Source of the DNA: a virus
Direction: 5' to 3' (one strand)
IMG/VR virus record: IMGVR_UViG_3300023184_000158
Location: 1-56,221 of that record
DNA: 56,221 nt
Notes under the pieces: model-generated
Databases searched by the model: none
Told to the model about the DNA's origin: nothing
What the model saw: only the letters and a program-made list of their open reading frames with translations
Translations under genes and position numbers: made by a program
Shown here: one piece after another, positions 50,369-56,221 of the stretch
Layout: each line of letters opens with the position of its first letter
Position numbering within the stretch: position 1 is the first letter of the stretch

Positions 50369-52885
50369 TTACCCCTTGATGAGTATTCGGCCTGTTACGT
50401 TACCAGAAGAGGTATAGAGGGAATATCCGCCGGTCGAATAGAAAAGTTGCAATCCCGAAGCGCCATATACTCGTGCCCCAGTCGTTGCAACGGTATTCAT
50501 CTGGTCGCCCATGATGGTGGTAGTCAAGATCGAAGTAGCCGTTGCCTGACCAAGATACAGCGGATTTCCGATGGTTGCCCCCATTGGGGCAGAAATCTGA
50601 TAGCGCGTATGGTATGCCGAGCTTTGATACCTCCCCTTTGGAGATATGAAAAACAAGCCTTTCCACGGCACAACGTTCAAGTCTCCAAGATAATCCGAAG
50701 TACCGGCGGTGATGGTTGGAAGTCGCGAAGAATGCACATTAGCCGCGGTGCCGCTTGTGGTCCAAGTAACTGCTGTTGCTGTGGCAACAAGGGTCGAGCT
50801 GAGCGAATAGAGGGTTCCGTTAGTCAGATCGCCTGAAAATAGCCAGAGACCACTACCCGCTGGATCATTGTAGATGGTGGTAACGTTGTATTCCTGTAGC
50901 GTTGCGGATGTGGGAGCTAAAGGATGCTGACGGTTATAGACAAATACGCCCGTACTTGCCGTAAAACTTCCATAACGCAAAAGCGTACTCAACGTTGTCC
51001 CAGCTGTAGTCCAGAAAGCACATTCTCCTTGATACAGCGGCGTAGGTGTTCCAAACGCCGTCGCAACAACAACTTCAAGACCGGTGTCGGGACTCGATGT
51101 CTGCCCCACCCCACCCAAGTCGTACCTGCTTGTCACCGCAAATGTTGATCGGTCAACTGCGGTTATGGATGGGCGAAGCGCAACCTGTCGTGAAGATGCG
51201 TACACGTACGTGTTGTCAATGCCGAGGTATCCGCTTCCCATCAATCCGATGGTTGCCGTAGCCGTTCCTGCGGTGGTATATCCTGTTCCGCCATAGATGA
51301 CCGTAATCGCGCCAGCAGGGACACCTGTGGTCACACCGATGGAAAGAAGCGCATAGTTTCCAGAAGTCGACAGACTGAAATACAATGTTCCCGTTAGGCC
51401 GCCAAGATATCCCGAGCCTGCAGCACTGAGTGTTGCCGCAGTGATAGGGCCGGACGCTGCGGTGGTCGTGACAGTCAATCCCGATCCTGCCGTATTCGGA
51501 AAGGTCAGTTTGGTTGCCGCCAAGGTTTCCGTGTCAATTTTCACCAGACCGTAATAGGTTGATGCGTAAATTGTCCGCAGCCCATCAAACACGATGTCCA
51601 AGACACCCTGAGGATCATCCGACCCTGTTGCTGGATACACACGAACAGGTTGCGTAGATCCACTGTTCATGGCCCATGTATAGACCCCTCCAATTCCTGC
51701 AACCTGTTCGCCGTGCGCTGCCCAGATTGTATCGCCAATGGCGATGGTCTTTCCAAAGCCGCGGGTCGAGCTGGTGATGGCAATACTTGCTGCCGGAGTA
51801 GTCATTTTCTGGGCACCATAGGTAAGCGGTGTTGCGCCTCCTTCCCATCCTCCATTCATCGGCAAGATGGCACAGTCAGCAGAAGTGATCGCACCCGTTG
51901 TCGCCGATGCCCAGCCGCCATTGGTATCGAGCGACATGTTGATGGTATCCAGATAGGATCCAATGGGCTTCGTGACACTCATCGCATAGATCCGCCCGAA
52001 TGGCATGCTCTTGGTAACTGCATCCAGCGCAATAGGGGATGCCACAGCTTTTGCGGATGAAGTGTCCCATCCATACGTCATGTTGTAGTACGATCCCAAA
52101 TGCAACAGGTTCACATCCGTTGCAATGGTGAAGGTGCCAGATGGGTACTGCGGAGGATACATTCCCCGGCTGGTCACCGGGGCGAAGACCTGCGCTGCAG
52201 CAGCTCCAGTCAATCCATCGGGAGTGCGCGGAAAGGCAAACATCGCGCGACTGATGATGTTGGTCAAGTTTCCATGTGGGGCGCCGATCATCGCGGAACA
52301 AGTCCACGCAAAGCACGGATATGTCGGAGCAGCAATGTCCTCGCTTGCCACGCGTTCGAATTCAAACACCCCTGTCCATAGACCCGGCTCACTCTTGATG
52401 AACGGCCAGATGGCAATATGTCTCGGAGAAACACTTACCCAGATGAAACAATCCTTGATGTCATAGTGCTGAAGCCACGCACCGTTGCTTGTCCACGACT
52501 CATTGGTGGTTACCCGTGATCCGGAAACGGCTGTGTAGCTTTCACAACACGATGTCCAGAATGCCATCTTGAGAGGATCCCACCGCAACAGGAAATACTT
52601 GTACGTAGTGCCATCGACATTCAGGCATCTGTACACAAACAGGGTCATCGGAGATGCTGCGTTGCCAGTTCCCGACCCGGCTGCTCCGGTAGCGGCTGTG
52701 GAACCAGGGACATAGTTGTTCACCTGATCGTACAATGTCCAGCCATACGTAGCTCCCTTGATGGCGGTGTCAACCGCGGTCAGGATATTGGCAGATGTCA
52801 ACTCTCCCGAAATCGTGATCTTGAAACTCTTGGAAGGCAATGTCTGCGCCGAATTGTCTACAAACGTAGTGGTTGTTACTGTCAT
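50369..52885 (-). CDS. Tail-region structural protein, paralogue A
   Basis: An 838-residue protein clearly homologous to the next upstream gene product. Shared landmarks: MTVTTT start, GWTLYDQVNNYVPG, the AFWTSCCESY region, and RHIAIWPFIKSEPGLWTGVF followed by EFER. The first 250 residues align well; after that the two differ but both contain PRTPDGLTG/PRTQDGVTG and TYPSG/YPSA motifs. The second half has beta-propeller-like segments (AGIGGVYTWAMNSGS) and GGTGYTTAGTA modules. GGAG precedes the ATG at 52885. The position beside fibres suggests an adsorption-structure or virion surface role. No enzymatic signature was seen. Confidence 0.76.
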   Translation of the reverse strand: MTVTTTTFVDNSAQTLPSKSFKITISGELTSANILTAVDTAIKGATYGWTLYDQVNNYVPGSTAATGAAGSGTGNAASPMTLFVYRCLNVDGTTYKYFLLRWDPLKMAFWTSCCESYTAVSGSRVTTNESWTSNGAWLQHYDIKDCFIWVSVSPRHIAIWPFIKSEPGLWTGVFEFERVASEDIAAPTYPCFAWTCSAMIGAPHGNLTNIISRAMFAFPRTPDGLTGAAAAQVFAPVTSRGMYPPQYPSGTFTIATDVNLLHLGSYYNMTYGWDTSSAKAVASPIALDAVTKSMPFGRIYAMSVTKPIGSYLDTINMSLDTNGGWASATTGAITSADCAILPMNGGWEGGATPLTYGAQKMTTPAASIAITSSTRGFGKTIAIGDTIWAAHGEQVAGIGGVYTWAMNSGSTQPVRVYPATGSDDPQGVLDIVFDGLRTIYASTYYGLVKIDTETLAATKLTFPNTAGSGLTVTTTAASGPITAATLSAAGSGYLGGLTGTLYFSLSTSGNYALLSIGVTTGVPAGAITVIYGGTGYTTAGTATATIGLMGSGYLGIDNTYVYASSRQVALRPSITAVDRSTFAVTSRYDLGGVGQTSSPDTGLEVVVATAFGTPTPLYQGECAFWTTAGTTLSTLLRYGSFTASTGVFVYNRQHPLAPTSATLQEYNVTTIYNDPAGSGLWLFSGDLTNGTLYSLSSTLVATATAVTWTTSGTAANVHSSRLPTITAGTSDYLGDLNVVPWKGLFFISPKGRYQSSAYHTRYQISAPMGATIGNPLYLGQATATSILTTTIMGDQMNTVATTGARVYGASGLQLFYSTGGYSLYTSSGNVTGRILIKG

Positions 52886-52916
52886 GGGTGATTCTCCTAT
52901 CCTTATTGTACCAAAT

Positions 52917-55244
52917 TTACGCTTTTACAAACAACCGGGCGGTTGAGTCACCGGAACTACTTGATGATCCGTATATATTGTTTTGAAAAGCAACGAAAGC
53001 TGTTACTACTCCAGGACCACCTGTACCAGTGGCCCTCGTGTACGCAACACGAGGGCCATTGGTATACACAGACATCATGTTCCCGCCGAGCATTTCTCCG
53101 GCTGTTCCAGCGCTAGCACTTGCGATTGAAACAGTATTGTTTCCAAACAACGTCGTTGATCCGGAGGTGTATGGATTTGAAAGTACGACCCGCTGATGTT
53201 GTGGTTGCCCTCGCTTCGCAATGAACATTGTTCCACGAATAAATGTTATTGCCGGATCTTCCCCTTGGGTATAATTGCCTATGCAATTGACTCCTTCGTA
53301 TTCGGTTCCAGCAGAATAATTGTATCGATTTGTAGTTCCTGAAGCCAATATGCCAGACAATGACCCATCTAGAAAAACAGTACTGTTTATTTCGCTAATG
53401 GTTGAGTTAGCATAGGAGGAGCCGTTGTACCCGCCCATTTCCACGAGCCACATTCTTCCCGTGCAATAGTCAGCATGAAAGATTCGTGGATTTGACGCAT
53501 TTCCGGCTACATTGCTGGTGAGAGCGGACGAAACATACACTGCGTATCCTTTTTGTACATCAATGGAGTAAACTGATTGATTCTGCCCATTTGATGAAGC
53601 ATGCGTAGTTGGTCCCAGTATCCAGCCGCTGTATGTTGGAGTAACTGAGCTAAATAGCCAAGTGCCTGCAAAGCCGGGAAAAGTGGTCAATACTCCGGAA
53701 GCAAGATACTGGGTAACGTACAAGATAGTTCCATTCAGGAAGTCAGCAATTGGAACAATGGCAATGGGTGGAGGCGGATTGTTGCCTGCGGTAGCGCCAA
53801 TGTAGATATTTTGCGCATCCATTGTCAATCTACCTGCTTGACCAGTCATTGTCGGAAGATCTCTCGTGTCAACCCGCAGGGTAAAGATGTTGAGTCGTCC
53901 AATGCGTGGGTATGTAATAGTTGCTCCCACTCCAATATTTGCATTGATCGTAAAATAGATATACAATCCACCGTCATGAATCAAATCTCCGCATCTGGAT
54001 GTTCCAGACGCAGCTGTCATGGTTTGTTCTCGATAAAGAAATTCCGGAGATTGATTCTTTGTGCCCAAGCTTGCAATTGACGGAGAGAGTCTCCATCGAA
54101 ATAATCCGTATTCTCCCGTGTAGTATGCATAATCACCAACCATGATGATCATATATACATTACCGTATGGATTTGAAATTACATACGGAGTGGAAAGCTT
54201 GTCTTGCCCTGCATTCATTGTGCTTGATGAAGCATTCGTCCCTGTTGTCGTTTCGGGTCCGCCATTCATGGGTAGTGAGAGGGTTGGAGACAATGATCCA
54301 TTTTCGCTTGCCCATCCACCCGTGCTATCCAAAGGAAGATTTGTTATCGTTGCTGGTTCCCGGAATGGATATCCAACACTCAAGCTGTATGCTTTGCCAA
54401 ATGTTTTTTCTGAAGATTTGTGTCGAAGGGAAACGGGATAGAGCGTGATTTTTTCTAGCAACATCGGATCCAATGAAGAAAGTCTTTTTACGGACCAATT
54501 ATTCACGGTACGATGAATTGAGCCAAGATACGCTTTATTAGCATCAGTACTGGTAACAAATGCGCTTGGATAGGTTGGCGGATACGTTGAGCTTGCCGAT
54601 TGTGCAATATAGGCAGCTGCAGCTGCTGGTCCAGTGACACCGTCTTGTGTGCGAGGAAAAGAAAAATTTATTGCCCCGTCAGAGGCCGATGAGCGGGTAA
54701 TGCCATACTGTGTTCCAATCATCACTGAATTTGTCCACGCAAAACAGCAGGAGGATTTCAAATCCAATGCGTTCCTTTCAAATTCAAAGACACCGGTCCA
54801 TAGATCGGGTTCTCCGACGATGAATGGCCATATGACCAGATGCCGTGACGTTCCATTGATGATGATTGAAGAATCAACGATGTCGTAATGCTGCATGAAT
54901 GATCCCGATCCGTTCCATGCTTCATTTGATGGAAGATGAAGTTTTGGATCCCAATACTCACACGTGCTTGTCCAGAACATCATTTTCTGGTAATTCAGCC
55001 GCAATATGAAATATTTATAGGTAGCCCCATCAATATTTGGCGCATAATACACACGAAGGAACATCGGCGAATAAATGCTCGTTTGACCAGTTCCAGGAAT
55101 GAAATTATCTAGCGAATCAAACAGTGTCCATCCAAGTGACACTATGGCATCATTTATCGCTGAGTATATTGTTGCATACGAGGTTTCATCCTTAATGGTT
55201 ATTAGTTTTGTGTTTGTTTGCATGGATGTTGTCGTGACTGTCAT
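52917..55244 (-). CDS. Tail-region structural protein, paralogue B
   Basis: A 775-residue paralogue of the 838-residue protein just downstream. Landmarks are MTVTTTSMQT, LGWTLFDSLDNFIPG, FWTSTCEYWDPKL, and RHLVIWPFIVGEPDLWTGVF followed by EFER. The N-terminal 250 residues are best conserved, which suggests a common attachment or assembly domain, with diverged distal parts. It contains TYPPTYPSAFVTSTDANKAY and many Asn/Ser/Thr residues. GAGG lies before the ATG. The pair likely arose by tandem duplication and may provide alternative receptor contacts. Confidence 0.76.
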   Translation of the reverse strand: MTVTTTSMQTNTKLITIKDETSYATIYSAINDAIVSLGWTLFDSLDNFIPGTGQTSIYSPMFLRVYYAPNIDGATYKYFILRLNYQKMMFWTSTCEYWDPKLHLPSNEAWNGSGSFMQHYDIVDSSIIINGTSRHLVIWPFIVGEPDLWTGVFEFERNALDLKSSCCFAWTNSVMIGTQYGITRSSASDGAINFSFPRTQDGVTGPAAAAAYIAQSASSTYPPTYPSAFVTSTDANKAYLGSIHRTVNNWSVKRLSSLDPMLLEKITLYPVSLRHKSSEKTFGKAYSLSVGYPFREPATITNLPLDSTGGWASENGSLSPTLSLPMNGGPETTTGTNASSSTMNAGQDKLSTPYVISNPYGNVYMIIMVGDYAYYTGEYGLFRWRLSPSIASLGTKNQSPEFLYREQTMTAASGTSRCGDLIHDGGLYIYFTINANIGVGATITYPRIGRLNIFTLRVDTRDLPTMTGQAGRLTMDAQNIYIGATAGNNPPPPIAIVPIADFLNGTILYVTQYLASGVLTTFPGFAGTWLFSSVTPTYSGWILGPTTHASSNGQNQSVYSIDVQKGYAVYVSSALTSNVAGNASNPRIFHADYCTGRMWLVEMGGYNGSSYANSTISEINSTVFLDGSLSGILASGTTNRYNYSAGTEYEGVNCIGNYTQGEDPAITFIRGTMFIAKRGQPQHQRVVLSNPYTSGSTTLFGNNTVSIASASAGTAGEMLGGNMMSVYTNGPRVAYTRATGTGGPGVVTAFVAFQNNIYGSSSSSGDSTARLFVKA

Positions 55245-55246
55245 GA

Positions 55247-56221
55247 TTACCTCGTATACAGGATACAGATATTGGCATTTGCTGCCCCATTGGATGTGTC
55301 CACGTCAATAGTAACATAATCTGTTGCAAGAAGAGAAACAGCAAGTGTGGCAAGAGTTGACCGATATGATCCGGCAGCAACGGAAAGGGTGCCAATGCTG
55401 GTCCCATTCTTCCGGATGGTGACCGCAAATGCTCCGCCAGAGGGAGTTGTCGAAGTGATTGAATACGCACCTGTCAAGGTGATGGTTGCATCTGGATACC
55501 ACCGGACAGTTCCTGCGGCGGCGGTCACTGTGCCCGTGAGTGTGTAGGTTTTCGTTTGTGTTGATGTTGCGCCTGATGACCCGCTGGCTGCAGCAGTAAT
55601 CCGGCCTTTTGTATCCACTGTGATGTTCGCGTTGATATAGCTTCCGGAAACTCCCGAGATAGTAGCCAGAGTTGAGGCAATTGAGGTGGATCCCGATCCA
55701 GTTACATCTCCAGTGAGGGTAATGGTCTGGTTCGCAGTCAAATAGGATGAGGTGTCGGTTGTCCACGCATTTGCACCGGTTTTCTTGAGAAACCCGGTTG
55801 CTCCATCAGCAATCGCGGCAATTGAACTCAAATCTGCGTCAAGCGGTTGTGCATCGGTGATTCCGTATCCAGCGAGAGTGGTGGGACTTGATCCGGCTGT
55901 GACTCTTCCCGTGGCATCAACAGTGACGCTTCGATATGTTGCCGCGGTGACTCCGCTGGATGCCAATGCAATGGTCACTGCGCTGGATCCATCAAAGCTG
56001 GTTCCGGAAAGACCGGTTCCGATTGTCAGGGCATTGGTGGTTGTTCCACTTCCGCTTACGCTGGCATCCAGCTGCCACGTATTGGCAGCGGTCTTTCTGA
56101 GGAACCCGGTGGTTGCCGTCAATGCGGCGATGGCATCGAGGTCGCCATCCCAAGCTTGTACGTCCGACCCGATGGCAAGTCCCAAGCTGGTCCGGGCAGC
56201 AGACGCCGTGGTGGCGTTTGT
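55247..56221 (-). CDS. Tail fibre protein, N-terminus cut by window edge
   Basis: The frame stays open to base 56221 on the minus strand. The first visible residues are TNATTASAARTSLGLAIGSD, followed by VQAWDGDLDAIAALTATTGF and later ITDAQPLDADLSSIAAIADG. The AAR-(A/S)-LGL-x-IG and DADL(S/D)(A/S)IA pattern is typical of phage tail fibres and tail-spike stems. About 325 residues are visible and the rest is beyond the window. The C-terminal part is a beta fold (SGGAFAVTIRKNGTSIGTLS) ending TNGAANANICILYTR. The identification as a fibre is strong and the receptor unknown. It is upstream of the paralogue pair. Confidence 0.85.
   Translation of the reverse strand, partial: TNATTASAARTSLGLAIGSDVQAWDGDLDAIAALTATTGFLRKTAANTWQLDASVSGSGTTTNALTIGTGLSGTSFDGSSAVTIALASSGVTAATYRSVTVDATGRVTAGSSPTTLAGYGITDAQPLDADLSSIAAIADGATGFLKKTGANAWTTDTSSYLTANQTITLTGDVTGSGSTSIASTLATISGVSGSYINANITVDTKGRITAAASGSSGATSTQTKTYTLTGTVTAAAGTVRWYPDATITLTGAYSITSTTPSGGAFAVTIRKNGTSIGTLSVAAGSYRSTLATLAVSLLATDYVTIDVDTSNGAANANICILYTR

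Overview
The window is about 56 kb of a tailed double-stranded DNA bacteriophage genome (Caudoviricetes). A terminase pair, portal, baseplate and tail-fibre proteins, a holin/endolysin set and phage-type replication genes leave little doubt. Baseplate proteins of the W/gp25, J and tail-protein-I types point to a contractile (myovirus-like) tail. Genes are packed end to end with ATGA or TAATG overlaps and strong AGGAG ribosome sites. No gene-free stretch reaches 300 bases and no tRNA, rRNA, CRISPR or integrase was seen. The host cannot be named from this sequence. Both ends cut a gene: thymidylate synthase on the left and a tail fibre on the right. The major capsid protein, prohead protease, sheath, tube and tape measure are not here.

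Bases 1-6979 (plus strand): thymidylate synthase and dihydrofolate reductase flank four genes: a protein-kinase-like protein, a 1115-residue protein with an ADP-ribosyltransferase-like and an HD domain, a staphylococcal-nuclease-like protein and a Gly/Ala/Pro-rich protein. A short unknown gene closes the run. It meets the oppositely oriented cluster with the two stop codons overlapping.

Bases 6976-14442 (minus strand): a 247-residue protein, portal, large and small terminase, three unknown small genes and a RuvC-like resolvase. Bases 14465-21657: a replication/ATPase block with a RecA/RepA-type ATPase, a primase-polymerase (apparently split from the ATPase by a frameshift), a two-module AAA+ ATPase and several unknown partners. 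A good sigma70-type promoter with an operator-like inverted repeat lies near 21043-21091. Bases 21603-25327: HNH endonuclease, M23 endolysin, LLH-type holin, metallophosphoesterase and small genes, with another promoter at 25359-25389.

Bases 25391-56221 (minus strand): adsorption apparatus and baseplate. It includes two glycine-rich proteins, a 2313-residue tail protein, a tail-protein-I-like protein, a giant baseplate J protein with fibronectin-III-like insertions, a LysM plus gp25-like protein, a second LysM protein, a pair of paralogous 838- and 775-residue proteins, and a tail fibre.

The most interesting signal is a short aromatic peptide tag of the form (K/R)-x-(S/A)-(W/F)-F-x4-5-P. It occurs at least seven times in four neighbouring proteins at 640-7719, at N-termini, C-termini and internally. 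It looks like a sorting or virion-packaging signal for a set of co-injected effector proteins, with the kinase-like and ADP-ribosyltransferase/HD proteins as likely cargo. A 49-bp direct repeat carrying the tag sits exactly at the junction of the two cargo genes and appears to have split, or could fuse, them.
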